A DNA stretch of 64,000 bases from Lewinellaceae bacterium (GCA_020636375.1 JACJXZ010000008.1:1-64000), one strand, 5' to 3'; positions 27,983-40,828 are shown, numbered from the stretch's first letter. Notes: a model not told the origin generated them from the letters alone. Numbers and translations are program-made.

Positions 27983-28131
27983 TAGCCCTGGGCAAATCAA
28001 AAATTTCAACCGGCTCGGATGAGACGGTCAAAATCGCAAAGTCAGATATCATAAATCCCGGGGGTTCTCCTCCCTGCCCCTGCCGCCACCGTGCCATTTG
28101 CGAAGTGCGATTTTACCCCGGGTGGCTCCCC

Positions 28132-29394
28132 TCAAAACAACTCCCCCATCGTCACCACATTATCGATCAACCCCAGGCTATGCTTATTGGGCGCCAGGCC
28201 GAAAGTGGTGATCAAGACGAGGAAAAGTTGTTTTCTGGACCGGGACGCTTCGCGAAAGGAACGCCGTTTTTTTCTCAGTTTATCTGCTTGCTCTTTGGAT
28301 AGAGAAAACACATCATTATAGAATTTTATCTCGCAGATAGATATGGCGTTATCCATCCGGTCGATCAACAAGTCGATTTGTACGCCCTCGCGTTCCTCCG
28401 TCGCTTTTGCCAAAAAACTGCAATGGCGCGTATGCATGCCGGATATTCCAAGCGTCGCCTTTATCTTTTCGATATGCTGCAAACAAATATTCTCATAGGC
28501 ATAACCGCTCCACGACTTCCAGGATTGAGACTGGTTCAAACTCTGCCAGTTGCCGGCTTCGTTCTTTGGAATGCCCTCAAGGTAGTTGTCGAATTCTGTC
28601 CGCAATAAACCCAGCGGATGAAAACATATTTCATCAATATTCTGCACGGCGGTTTTCCCTCCTTCCACCTGGTCCAAATAATGAGGGATGCCGCCCATGG
28701 TCATGTAAAGCTGCAAGATCTGATACCTGTCAAATGAAATATCCCTCGACTGGAAGTAGGCTTCCGTTTCCAAAATGGTAAAGGGTTGCAACAATATCCT
28801 CCGGGTTACCCGGTTGTGCAGCCCGCCTTTGTTATTGATGATTTTTTTTATCATCCATGCCGTTGCCGAGCCGCAGATCACTACAATAATATTGCTTTTG
28901 GAGGCATAACTATTCCAGAAATAACTAAATCCGGTAAGGAAGTCAGACTTTGCCGTAGCTGCCCAGGGAAGCTCATCTATGAACACTACCTTGCGCTTAT
29001 TCTTTTTTTCAGGCGATTCCAGGAACTCTTTCAATTCGTGAAAAGCTGCCAGCCAGTCTTTCGGAGCTTTTTCAACGGGTCCTTTTTGCCCTTTGGCTTC
29101 TTTCAGGCTGTAAGTAAAATTTCGCAGTTGCTGTTCCATGTTGCCATCTTTGAGGCTAACCATCTCAAAATCAATCCGGCTTCCGAAAAAAGTCCGGACC
29201 AGATAGGTCTTTCCTACCCGCCTCCTTCCTATGACAGCCACGAGTTCTGGTTTTTCGGACGCCAGGGTTTTCTCCAAAATTTCCGTTTCTTTCAGCCTAC
29301 CGGCCGGTTCCGCTTGCGAAAGCGGCTCTGGCGTATTAGGCGCGGAAAGCGAGAGCAGGTTTAATTTTAAATTAATTAACTTTTTATTTAGCAA
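28132..29394 (-). CDS. DUF234-type AAA ATPase with internal deletion and no good start
   Basis: Up to 420 residues if the TTG at 29394 is used; no ATG precedes the Walker A. Walker A is GRRRVGKT (56-63), Walker B KVVFIDELPW, and sensor-like ICGSATAWM follows. The C-terminal nuclease-like DUF234 part keeps QIDLLIDRMDNAISICEIKF. In intact relatives a winged-helix region of about 80-90 residues lies between the Phe-His-Pro-Leu-Gly-Leu-Leu segment and WKSWSGYAYENICLQHI; here the two are joined by YLEGIPKNEAGNWQSLNQ, so the winged helix is missing in frame. Possibly decaying. Divergent from the BRO-N gene at 29474, with an 79-bp gap. Confidence 0.72.
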   Translation of the reverse strand: MLNKKLINLKLNLLSLSAPNTPEPLSQAEPAGRLKETEILEKTLASEKPELVAVIGRRRVGKTYLVRTFFGSRIDFEMVSLKDGNMEQQLRNFTYSLKEAKGQKGPVEKAPKDWLAAFHELKEFLESPEKKNKRKVVFIDELPWAATAKSDFLTGFSYFWNSYASKSNIIVVICGSATAWMIKKIINNKGGLHNRVTRRILLQPFTILETEAYFQSRDISFDRYQILQLYMTMGGIPHYLDQVEGGKTAVQNIDEICFHPLGLLRTEFDNYLEGIPKNEAGNWQSLNQSQSWKSWSGYAYENICLQHIEKIKATLGISGMHTRHCSFLAKATEEREGVQIDLLIDRMDNAISICEIKFYNDVFSLSKEQADKLRKKRRSFREASRSRKQLFLVLITTFGLAPNKHSLGLIDNVVTMGELF

Positions 29395-29473
29395 TAGCTT
29401 AAATCATTTTCGTTTTTGATTGAATTTATCCAATAAAGTTATTATTTTCGCGCCCATCAGCAAAAGGGTTTAT

Positions 29474-30334
29474 ATGGAACAGGAAAACAAAATCATCGTC
29501 TTTCAGGAAAAACACATCCGCCGGGCCTGGCATAACGAGGAATGGTGGTTTGCCGTTTCTGATGTTGTGGAAACTTTAACGGACACAAAAAATGTGCGTC
29601 AATACATTAAGAAGATGCGGAGCCGGGACACGGAGTTGAACCGCAACTGGGGTACAATTTGTACCCCACTTCAAATGATGGCTAAAGACGGAAAAAAACG
29701 AAAAGTGAATGCTGCAAATACAGAGGGCATATTCAGGATTATTCAATCCATACCTTCTCCCAAAGCAGAACCTTTTAAACAATGGCTGGCTAAGGTCGGA
29801 TACGAACGGGTTCAGGAAATAGAAAACCCGGAACTGGCCGCCGAACGAGCGCGGCAGTATTACCGCGACCTGGGCTACGACGAAAAGTGGATTGAAACCC
29901 GCCTGCAAGCTATAGCCATTCGCGGGCAGCTCACTGACGAGTGGAAGAACAGGGGCGTAAAAGAAGGGTTGGAGTACTCCATCCTGACGGCGGAGATTTC
30001 CCGGGCGACGTTTGGATTGATACCTTCCGAATATATGCAGCTCAAAGGATTGAAGCGGGAAAACCTGCGCGACCACATGACAAACCTGGAACTGATCTTC
30101 ACCATGCTCGGCGAGGAGCAAACCAGGCAGGAAGCTATAAAGAGGGATGCGCAGGGCTTTCCCGAAAACAAGGAAGCTGCTGTGGAAGGCGGCACTGCCG
30201 CCGGCGACGCCCTGGAAGCGTTTGAGAAGCGCACCGGCAGCAAGGTGGTGACAAACCAAAATTTCAAGCAGCAGATTGAGGATGCCAAAAAACGGAAACG
30301 GAAACGGCTGGAAAGCCTTGATGATAAAGATTAG
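29474..30334 (+). CDS. BRO-N domain protein (phage antirepressor-like)
   Basis: 286 residues from ATG 29474; a TTG at 29420 would only add an AT-rich leader. The BRO-N domain is residues about 1-105: EKHIRRAWHNEEWWFAVSD, VVETLTDTKNVRQYIKKM and FRIIQSIPSPKAEPFKQWLA. The C-terminal half carries a Lys-rich tail, KKRKRKRLESLDDKD. Such proteins bind DNA and occur in phages and as solitary chromosomal genes in Bacteroidota. No phage genes are nearby. It diverges from the DUF234 ATPase. Confidence 0.85.
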   Translation: MEQENKIIVFQEKHIRRAWHNEEWWFAVSDVVETLTDTKNVRQYIKKMRSRDTELNRNWGTICTPLQMMAKDGKKRKVNAANTEGIFRIIQSIPSPKAEPFKQWLAKVGYERVQEIENPELAAERARQYYRDLGYDEKWIETRLQAIAIRGQLTDEWKNRGVKEGLEYSILTAEISRATFGLIPSEYMQLKGLKRENLRDHMTNLELIFTMLGEEQTRQEAIKRDAQGFPENKEAAVEGGTAAGDALEAFEKRTGSKVVTNQNFKQQIEDAKKRKRKRLESLDDKD

Positions 30335-30677
30335 TATTATCCTTTTGCTTATCATTTGCGCCAATTCTCCCGCCCACTCTTTCCTATCTTCTATTTACCA
30401 TCTCGCCTCTGTCACCTCGCCGGTTCTTCTTGCAAAAGTGGCCCGGTTGCATTATTTTAGTGACGATATCCACCTGTCGTACCCGGTACCCGGGTGATGC
30501 TATACTTAACGGCAATAGGTTTTGTGCATTTAGGGAGGACTTCCCCTTCAGGGGATTTGAGGGGCGGGAGAAGGCAATGCACAAAACCTATTGCAGCGGA
30601 GTATAACCCGGCAGGTTTGGGGGTTTGAGCATCCTGGATAATCGTGCCAGCATCCCAATACGTTTAAAAACCACGCT
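30335..30677. other. Gap with a palindromic element before the M43 protease gene
   Basis: 343 bp. The only structure seen is the palindrome at 30497-30608. No gene. Confidence 0.6.
30497..30608. repeat. Palindromic element with 19-bp perfect arms
   Basis: GCAATAGGTTTTGTGCATT (30512-30530) is exactly complementary to 30576-30594, and GCTATACTTAAC/GAGTATAACC extend the arms imperfectly. The centre has CCCCTTCAGGGG, a second hairpin. Single copy in this window. Confidence 0.65.
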
Positions 30678-33600
30678 ATGCAATCTCTCCCCGCGCCTAC
30701 TTCGTTCACGCTTTTATTCCTCTTCGCCCTCCCACTGGCCCTCCTCGCCCAGGAAAGCCCCCCATTCTCCTGCGCCCAGCCAGAAGCACACCAGCTCCGC
30801 CTGCAAAATGACGAACGCTACCGCCGCGCCTTCGAACATCAGGAAACCCTGCTCTATGAACAGGCTCTTGCGGGCAAAGCGCAACCGGTAACCGGTAACC
30901 AACAACCATCAAGTGGCAACTATCAACGGCTAACAGCCCACACCCTGCCCCTCGCCTTCCACATCATCCACGACAACGGCCCGGAAAATATCAGCGATGC
31001 CGATGTGCTGGCCGCTCTGGAAAACCTCAACCAGGCCTTCGCCAACGACGGCTACTACAACTCCGCTACCGGCGTGGACACGGAGATCGCCTTCTGCCTG
31101 GCCCAACGCACGCCGGCCAATCAGGCCACCCCCGGCATCAACCGTGTCCGGTCTTCTCTGACGGAGTTCAACTACAGCACCGAAGACCAGGCCCTGAAAG
31201 ACCTCATCCGCTGGAACCCCCGGGAGTACATCAACATCTGGGTCGTGCGGGAAATCTGTAACAACAATGGCTGCGGCCCGGCCGGCTACGCCTACCTGCC
31301 TGCCGCCCACGGCGCCGATTACGACGGCATCGTCGTAGAAGCCCGGTACGTCAATGCCGACCCGGCCAACGCCACCGTGCTGGCCCACGAAATGGGCCAC
31401 TACCTGGGCCTGTACCATACCTTCGAAGGCGGCTGCCCCAACAGCAACTGCCTGACGCAGGGCGACCGCGTCTGCGATACGCCCCCCGACAACACCACGG
31501 CCCGTACGCCCTGCGGCGAGCCGGCCAACAGCTGCACAACTGACGCGGACGACGTTTCCGCCAACAACCCCTTCCGCCCCGCCGCCCTGGGTGGCCTGGG
31601 CGATCAGCCGGATATGGTTCAGAATTATATGGATTATTCCCGCATCGAATGCTACGACCGCTTCACCCAGGGCCAGAAGGAAAGGATGTTGAACGTAGTC
31701 GAAAACATCCGTTATAGTTTGTTGGAATCCAGCGCCTGCCTGGAACCCTGCCCGGCAGAGCCCACGCCTTCCTTTACGGCCGGCGCCCTGTCCGTCCTGG
31801 TAGGGGAGGGCGTGGTTTTTACCAATACCTCCTCGAATGCCGCCGGTTACGAATGGCGCGCCGACGGCGTCCTGTTCAGCAGCGATGCCAATGCGTCCTA
31901 TACCTTCCTGCAGGCCGGCGATATAACCATAACCTTAACCGCCATTTCCGCCCTGGAAAATTGCCGGTCGCGGGATACCAGCCTCGTCATCGAGGTGATC
32001 TGCCCGGTGGAGAGCAGCTTCCTGCCCGGCGGCGCCATCCTGGCAGTAGGGGAATCGGCTACGTTTTCCTATTCGGGCGGCGATGCCAATACCTTCTCCT
32101 GGCTCATCGACGGGATAGAGGCCGGCACCGGCGAGGCCTTCACCCTGGAAGCTGCCGAACCCGGTTTTTTCAGCCTCTGCCTGGAGGCGGGCAACGGCCT
32201 GTGTTCCAATGTATCCTGCGTAGATGTAGAAGTAACCGGATTGCGCTGTGAAACCACTTACGCCCTGGCGCTTGGGGCCGAAGGGGAAACGGAGAAAGGC
32301 ACGGCCCTGCTGCCGGCACAGGACGGCGGCTTCTACCTCGGCGGCAGCGTTGGGCCGGACGCCCTGATCGCAAAGTTCGGCGCGGGCGACAGCCTGCTGT
32401 GGCAAAAGCGCTTTTCCATCGGCCAGGGGCAGGAGGAAGTAACTCATCTGCTGGAAGACGGCAGCCACCTGGCCGGCATCGTCACGGTGGATAGGGCCTG
32501 GAGCTACTGCTTTCGCTACAATATGGAAACGCAGAGCCTGGAATGGATTCGGCGGTTTGATGGGCCGGCGCCAGTAAAGCTAAATGTTTTGCTCGGGCCG
32601 CCGGGGCAGGCCGGCTACATCGGCATCGGGCGGGCTGTCGATCCGGCCAGCGGCGGTACTGCGCTGGCTTGGGTGGAGGTCGGCAAGGCGTCGGGAGCGC
32701 TGATCCGATCGAAGCGGCAAAACCTGGCGGGTGAAAATGCCGAAGGCCTCGACGCTTTTATCTTCGGCAGCCAGGTATTCTGTTCCGGCGCTTACAACGT
32801 TGCCCCAGGTACTTTCCGCGCCCGGCCCGCCGTCACCCGGTTCAACCGGCAGGGGGACGAGCAATGGACGCGGCTTTACCTCGTTTCTCCCGCGCCTCCG
32901 GCGGTGCTCGACGCCCGGGCGGTTATTCCGGACGGAGACGGGCTGATGGTGGCCGGCGGAAGTCCCACCCCCACTTTGATTGCCAACCGGGCTTTCGTCA
33001 TGAAAACAACTGCGGAGGGAGAGGTCGTCTGGGCCCGCCGTTTTGTAGAAGCCGCAGCTTTCGACGCCATCTACCGCGTCCGGGGAGGTTATCTGCTGGC
33101 CGAATTGGGCAGCCCGTTCAGGATATTCAGGATTGACGAAGAGGGCAACCTGCTATGGGCACGCGGCCTGGGCGCCGCCGGCCCTCAGACGGCGATCAGC
33201 CGCCGGGGGATTTTCATGCGTCAGGGCTATCTGTACGTGACCGGCGCCAACCCTGCAGACGGCGCGGAAGAGATTTTCCTCCATAAAATCCCGATTGATG
33301 ACGAAATCGGAAAGCCCGTCTGCCTGCCGCGCGCTGTTCCCGAGGCCGGTTCTTATGTTTTTGCGCCAATAGCGAATCCTTATGCCGGCGCGTTTTCTCT
33401 TGATGCGGACGAAAGCCCGTTCCCCAATGCTTCCGGTTTTGCCACCGCCCGGGACGCGCAACTGGAGCAGGCCGATCTGTGCCGCATTCCCTGTTTTGAG
33501 ATTTGTTATAATGGCGAAGACGATGACCAAAATGGCACTGCCGACTGCGAAGACGAAGCCTGCGGCTGCTCTGGCAGCTGCGTCGGCACCTTCGTCAAGA

Positions 33601-36600
33601 CCCTGGGCGCTGCCGGCGACACCACCGGAGTGGCTGCCATCGCCCCGTCTTCAAACGGCGATCTTTTCCTCGGCGGATACTACGGAGAAGAGGCCATGAT
33701 CGCCCGGATGAGCCCGGAGGGAGAAATCCTCTGGCTGCGTACCTTCGATTTTTCTCCCGGGCCGGACCGCATCCACGGCCTTCGGCAGGACGAGGAAGGC
33801 ATGCTTTTTGGCGTCAGCCAGGGCATTGATGCCAGCCTGCCGGGGCCGGCCGACGTATCCCATGCTTTTCGTTACGACCCGGAAGGAGGTGCTTTCCTTT
33901 GGGTAAGCCACACCTTTGAACAAGCCCAGTTGGCTTCCATCGTATCCGATCCCAATACCGGCAGCTACCTGGCATGTGGGTTTGGCCAGGGCATAGGGCC
34001 CTCAGGCGATGATCAGAGCAGTGGGCTGATTGCAGAAATGAGCCGCCTGAATGGCGCGATCCAATGGAGCAGTGTTTCCACCTTTTCTGATCAAACGGAT
34101 AATGCCTTCACAAGCCTGGCAGTTGCCGGGGGGGCCATCCATTGTGCCAGCGAATTCGGGTTCAATGCCTTACAACCCGGCGCAGCGATCATTTCGGCCG
34201 TGCCGGGAGGAGCGGGCTTTCAGTCCTCCTGGTATTATCCGGGCGACGGCTTTTTCCGTTCTACCGCCATAGCCGCCGATTCGGAGCAACTGGCAGTGGC
34301 CTTTCATGGCAGTCCGCTGTTTGACGCTTCCAGCCCTTCGGAAGCCACCGGCCTGATGAAAATCAGGCCGGACGGCAGCCTGCTCTGGATACGGCAGTAT
34401 CTGTTGCTGGGGTACAATTATGTCCAGGCCGGCTATGGCTTGTCGGTAGTTTCCGGCGGGTACCTGCTCTACGGGCTGGCTTTCACGGCCACAGACCCGG
34501 ATCCGTACCTGGTACTCATTAAAACCAACCGCTCGGGCGACGCGCTCTGGGCAATGGCCTACGGTGGCGCCGGATGGGGCCTGCCCGAGCCTTACAGGGT
34601 CCAGGCTGTCCAGATAGGAGAGAGCATTTACCTCGCCGGCAGCCGGCGGGGGAACGGCGGCGGGGAACAGGCATTGCTCCTCCGCTGCCGGGCGGACGGG
34701 ACGCTGGAGGGAGCGGATTGCAGTTTTGCTTACCCGGTTCCGGTGGTTACTTACGGCCTGGCGCCATTGACTGAGCAAGCCTCCGGGGATTTCGAAAATT
34801 GGAACAATGCCCTGGCACCCGGCCTTGCGCAGGAAGGTTCCCTGCCGGCGCCGGAAAGCCAATTCCTCTGCAGGCCGAACCCCTGCCTGGATACCTGCTT
34901 CTACGATTTCATCGTGCAGGTGGATTCCACCGCCTGTGCGGGCGACAGCATGGCGGTAAATCTCCGGTTATGCAATATCGGTAGCACGGCCTATGCCGGC
35001 GGCCTGCCCCTATCTGTCTACCTGGGCAATCCCACTGCCGACAGCGCCGCAACCCTGCTGGCTACCCGCACGATACCCGACATAACCCTGGACAGCGGTG
35101 CCTGCCAAACCCTGGAACTGCTGCTGCCTTTTACCACTGAACAACTCTTCGCAGTGGCCAACGACGACGGCAGCCAGCCGCCTCCCTTCAACCCGGGAAC
35201 GGACTTTCCGCTCAACGAGCTGGAAGAATGCAGCTATGCCAACAACATCGACAGCTTTGCTTACCAGGGCGCGCCGCCGCTGGTTGATCTCGGTCCCGAC
35301 ACCACCGTATGCGAGAACAGCGTCGTCCGGCTCGACGCCGGCCCCGGCTTTACTGCTTACCGCTGGCAGGACGGATTCCCGGAACGGGCCTACACGGCAA
35401 CTGAACCCGGAATTTACTGGGTGGAAGCAACCAATAGTTGCGGCGATACCGGCCGGGATTCTGTCACTGTGCGCTACGATAATGTCATTGCTATAGATTT
35501 ATTGGCGAACGCTACGGATATTTGCATCGGAGATACCCTTCAGCTTTCTGTTCCGGAGGTGGAAGGCTATATCTACGCGTGGTCGCCCGCCGAAGGCCTG
35601 TCCTGCGCCAACTGCACCGCTACCATTGCCCGCCCCCTGGAAAGCACTACCTACTCCGTCGTAGCCTCCAACCCCAATGGCTGCATTAGCGTGGACACCC
35701 TCCGGATACAGGTGGAGGGCTGCGGGCGGCTGCTGGACACCGCCATCTGCCTGGGCAGCGCGCTGCAGGTCGGGGATCGGTTGTTCTACCCCGGCGAGGT
35801 GGACAGCGTGCAGCTCAGCCCGGATTCCGTCCTCTATATCCGTGTTGCCGCCCTGGATACCTTCTACAGCCGGCTGGATACGGCCATTTGCCAGGAGGAG
35901 CGCCTGTTGTACGAGGGGGTGGAGCTGCTGCCGGGGCAGTCGCAGCTTTTCGTGTTAACCGCCGCCAATGGGTGCGACTCCACAGTGGAAGTCAGTGTGC
36001 AGGCCCTTGATCCCATTTCGGCAGATGTTGCGACAACGGATGTTTCCTGCGCCGGCTTTCAGGACGGGGCGATTGTCATTGAACCACCGACAGGCGGCGA
36101 GCCGCCTTACCGCTACAGCCTGGATGGCAGTGTTTTTCAGGAAGAAAATATATTCGCCGGCCTGTTCGCCGGAAACTATACGGTTTATATCCGCGACGGC
36201 CGGGGCTGTCAACTCAGCCGGGAAATTCAACTCGAAGAGCCGCCGCCGCTGCAGCTCGCGCTGCCGGGAGACGAGACGTTGAAGCTGGGCGACAGCCTGC
36301 GTTTAGTTCCTGACATTGCGGGTGCGGGAGAGCTGTCCTATCATTGGTCGCCTCCCATTGGCCTGAGCTGCGCCGATTGCCGCGAGCCGGTCGCCGCTCC
36401 CCTGGAGAGTACGCTATACCGCCTGCAGGTAACCGACCAGAACGGCTGCACTGCTGTCGACGACATCCTGGTGCTGGTAGACCAATCCGCATTGTTTTAC
36501 ATCCCCAACGCCTTTTCTCCCAACGGCGACGGGCGGAACGACCGCCTGCTGATCTATCCCGGCCCGGCGGTGGAGCGCATCCTGCTGTTCCGCGTGTTCA

Positions 36601-36779
36601 GCCGCTGGGGCGAGCTGGTATTCGAAGAGAAGGATGCCGCCCCGGGAGAACAGGCTGGATGGGACGGAACGTTTAACGGGCAGCGGATGGCGGGCGGGGT
36701 GTATGTTTATTATGCGGAGGCGGGGTTGAAGGATGGGCGGAGCGTGGAAGTGGAGGGGGAGGTGGTGTTGATGCGGTAA
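30678..36779 (+). CDS. M43 (pappalysin-like) metalloprotease, giant multidomain T9SS cargo
   Basis: 2033 residues. Signal peptide 1-24. The M43 catalytic domain has zinc motif HEMGHYLGLYH (237-247) and a Met-turn NYMDYS (Met318). Then PKD/Ig-like domains (about 365-520), two long beta-propeller-like halves (about 525-940 and 960-1400) that look duplicated (ALALGAEGETEKGTALL and KTLGAAGDTTGVAAIA start each), separated by a Cys-rich Asp block ICYNGEDDDQNGTADCEDEA. Next a CARDB-like domain (about 1410-1530), Ig-like domains, an SprB repeat (VSCAGFQDGAIVIEPPTGGE) and the CHU_C gliding-type C-terminal domain (IPNAFSPNGDGRNDRL to the end), a type B T9SS signal. Likely secreted or surface protease acting on host, prey or biofilm protein. 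Stand-alone gene. Confidence 0.9.
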   Translation: MQSLPAPTSFTLLFLFALPLALLAQESPPFSCAQPEAHQLRLQNDERYRRAFEHQETLLYEQALAGKAQPVTGNQQPSSGNYQRLTAHTLPLAFHIIHDNGPENISDADVLAALENLNQAFANDGYYNSATGVDTEIAFCLAQRTPANQATPGINRVRSSLTEFNYSTEDQALKDLIRWNPREYINIWVVREICNNNGCGPAGYAYLPAAHGADYDGIVVEARYVNADPANATVLAHEMGHYLGLYHTFEGGCPNSNCLTQGDRVCDTPPDNTTARTPCGEPANSCTTDADDVSANNPFRPAALGGLGDQPDMVQNYMDYSRIECYDRFTQGQKERMLNVVENIRYSLLESSACLEPCPAEPTPSFTAGALSVLVGEGVVFTNTSSNAAGYEWRADGVLFSSDANASYTFLQAGDITITLTAISALENCRSRDTSLVIEVICPVESSFLPGGAILAVGESATFSYSGGDANTFSWLIDGIEAGTGEAFTLEAAEPGFFSLCLEAGNGLCSNVSCVDVEVTGLRCETTYALALGAEGETEKGTALLPAQDGGFYLGGSVGPDALIAKFGAGDSLLWQKRFSIGQGQEEVTHLLEDGSHLAGIVTVDRAWSYCFRYNMETQSLEWIRRFDGPAPVKLNVLLGPPGQAGYIGIGRAVDPASGGTALAWVEVGKASGALIRSKRQNLAGENAEGLDAFIFGSQVFCSGAYNVAPGTFRARPAVTRFNRQGDEQWTRLYLVSPAPPAVLDARAVIPDGDGLMVAGGSPTPTLIANRAFVMKTTAEGEVVWARRFVEAAAFDAIYRVRGGYLLAELGSPFRIFRIDEEGNLLWARGLGAAGPQTAISRRGIFMRQGYLYVTGANPADGAEEIFLHKIPIDDEIGKPVCLPRAVPEAGSYVFAPIANPYAGAFSLDADESPFPNASGFATARDAQLEQADLCRIPCFEICYNGEDDDQNGTADCEDEACGCSGSCVGTFVKTLGAAGDTTGVAAIAPSSNGDLFLGGYYGEEAMIARMSPEGEILWLRTFDFSPGPDRIHGLRQDEEGMLFGVSQGIDASLPGPADVSHAFRYDPEGGAFLWVSHTFEQAQLASIVSDPNTGSYLACGFGQGIGPSGDDQSSGLIAEMSRLNGAIQWSSVSTFSDQTDNAFTSLAVAGGAIHCASEFGFNALQPGAAIISAVPGGAGFQSSWYYPGDGFFRSTAIAADSEQLAVAFHGSPLFDASSPSEATGLMKIRPDGSLLWIRQYLLLGYNYVQAGYGLSVVSGGYLLYGLAFTATDPDPYLVLIKTNRSGDALWAMAYGGAGWGLPEPYRVQAVQIGESIYLAGSRRGNGGGEQALLLRCRADGTLEGADCSFAYPVPVVTYGLAPLTEQASGDFENWNNALAPGLAQEGSLPAPESQFLCRPNPCLDTCFYDFIVQVDSTACAGDSMAVNLRLCNIGSTAYAGGLPLSVYLGNPTADSAATLLATRTIPDITLDSGACQTLELLLPFTTEQLFAVANDDGSQPPPFNPGTDFPLNELEECSYANNIDSFAYQGAPPLVDLGPDTTVCENSVVRLDAGPGFTAYRWQDGFPERAYTATEPGIYWVEATNSCGDTGRDSVTVRYDNVIAIDLLANATDICIGDTLQLSVPEVEGYIYAWSPAEGLSCANCTATIARPLESTTYSVVASNPNGCISVDTLRIQVEGCGRLLDTAICLGSALQVGDRLFYPGEVDSVQLSPDSVLYIRVAALDTFYSRLDTAICQEERLLYEGVELLPGQSQLFVLTAANGCDSTVEVSVQALDPISADVATTDVSCAGFQDGAIVIEPPTGGEPPYRYSLDGSVFQEENIFAGLFAGNYTVYIRDGRGCQLSREIQLEEPPPLQLALPGDETLKLGDSLRLVPDIAGAGELSYHWSPPIGLSCADCREPVAAPLESTLYRLQVTDQNGCTAVDDILVLVDQSALFYIPNAFSPNGDGRNDRLLIYPGPAVERILLFRVFSRWGELVFEEKDAAPGEQAGWDGTFNGQRMAGGVYVYYAEAGLKDGRSVEVEGEVVLMR

Positions 36780-37061
36780 GCAAGTATATATTCTACGTTG
36801 CCGAAAAAGGGTGTCTGGTGGCAAAATAACCTCATTTTTTATAACCCGTCACCCGGCTGCCGCTGTGGAAGAGGATACCCCCTCTCCCTCTTCCGTCAAG
36901 GCCATTTATTGGCAGCCTTACTTGCTTTTTTTAAAAAGCCCTCTTTAATTGGCCCTAATTTGCGAACGGAGCGCTTTTTTCTTCGTTAATAATGAGTGAC
37001 ATTTGCAATAATACCATCACAGGAGGCCCCATACATTCTGGCCTTCACAATTTAAAAATAG

Positions 37062-39836
<2,775 letters not shown>

Positions 39837-39844
39837 GGGCTGGC

Positions 39845-39917
39845 TGGCGGTTGTTGGTTGTCAGTTGTTGGTTGATGGTTGTTTGTTGATGGGCAACCAT
39901 CAACAAACAACACAACC
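39845..39917. repeat. TTGTTGGTTG / CAACCAACAA inverted word repeat
   Basis: TTGTTGGTTGTCAGTTGTTG words are followed by CAACCATCAACAAACAACAC, forming an imperfect hairpin between sucA and the convergent FKBP gene. The same word family is at 41714-41817 and 63339-63412. Confidence 0.65.
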
Positions 39918-39933
39918 CTTTCCCGCCCCGGCT

Positions 39934-40440
39934 CTAATGCTGATGCCCGCCCGGCCCGTGCACGTGGCCGTGCTCTATTTCGGTGGCCGTAGCGTCCCTT
40001 ATGTCTTCGATATTGCCGGTGAAGTACAGGTCGACCCCGGCCATGGGATGGTTGAAATCCATCAGTACGTCCTCTTCATGAATCTCGCTGATTGTTCCCA
40101 TCAGTTGGTTGCCTTCGGTATCTCTCATAGGTATGACCTTTCCAACCTGCAGCAGGTCGGTGGCCAGTTCGCCGTCGATGACGAAGCTGTCCTTGGGTAT
40201 GGTAACGACGGCCTTCGGGTTGTAATCTCCGTAGGCTTCGCTGCTTTTGATCCCGAAGGAGAAGGTGTCTCCCTCCTTCTTGCCGGATAGCTGCCGCTCG
40301 AATTCGGGGATCATCTGGCCCACGCCGTAGAGAAAAACCAGTGGGTCTTTGCCGTGTGTTTCCTCGATCAGGTTTCCTTCAAGGCTTCCTTCCTGTAATT
40401 TATAGTGCAGGGTGACCACTTTATTCTTTTCGATAACCAT
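39934..40440 (-). CDS. slyD: SlyD-type FKBP peptidyl-prolyl isomerase
   Basis: 168 residues with no signal peptide, so cytoplasmic. The FKBP strands (KVVTLHYKL, DPLVFLYGVGQMIPEFE) are interrupted by an inserted-in-flap (IF) domain (about 70-125, TIPKDSFVIDGELATDL), the chaperone module of SlyD, followed by DFNHPMAGVDLYFTGNI. The C-terminus is a short His-rich metal-binding tail (EHGHVHGPGGHQH). Catalyses prolyl isomerisation and may hold Ni or Zn. Convergent with sucA. The gene symbol follows family similarity. Confidence 0.88.
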   Translation of the reverse strand: MVIEKNKVVTLHYKLQEGSLEGNLIEETHGKDPLVFLYGVGQMIPEFERQLSGKKEGDTFSFGIKSSEAYGDYNPKAVVTIPKDSFVIDGELATDLLQVGKVIPMRDTEGNQLMGTISEIHEEDVLMDFNHPMAGVDLYFTGNIEDIRDATATEIEHGHVHGPGGHQH

Positions 40441-40722
40441 AAGAAAAGTTTTGGTTTATAGGATTAAACGGCAACAGGGCATTCAGAGTTTGCCCGGGCT
40501 TAGTCATTGCCAAGGTAGGGAATAATATCAAAGCCCCGAAATTTGAGGTGCCTATTCTGTTACCTGGCGGCCAGGGCTGCGTCAGATTATAAATGGCCTT
40601 CGAGGTATTGTGCCGGAAAAAATCTTTCCCGGCTCGCTGGAAGCCCATCCCAAATATTCAGAAGTCCTGGCAGGGCCTTGTAAACAAAGGCACATGCTGC
40701 GGCGAGATTTTCATCCAAAAAC

Positions 40723-40814
40723 GGGTAGTGTATTAAATCCGTTGATCCATTCAGCGGACCTTGAGGTCCGCTCTCCATTTGCACCGAAAGTTCAACGGAT
40801 TTAACACACCACCC
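40723..40814 (+). repeat. Palindromic element P, copy 3 (92 bp)
   Basis: Same orientation as 7571-7662. Differences are the two apex bases of the inner hairpin and one base in the right arm (TAACACACC). It ends 15 bases before ATG 40829, so it forms part of that gene's leader. Confidence 0.9.
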
Positions 40815-40828
40815 AAAAACGAACCACG

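Noticed and set aside
29474..30334. Prophage remnant around the BRO-N gene
   Set aside because: No integrase, terminase, capsid, tail or attachment repeat nearby. A solitary BRO-N gene is common in this phylum.
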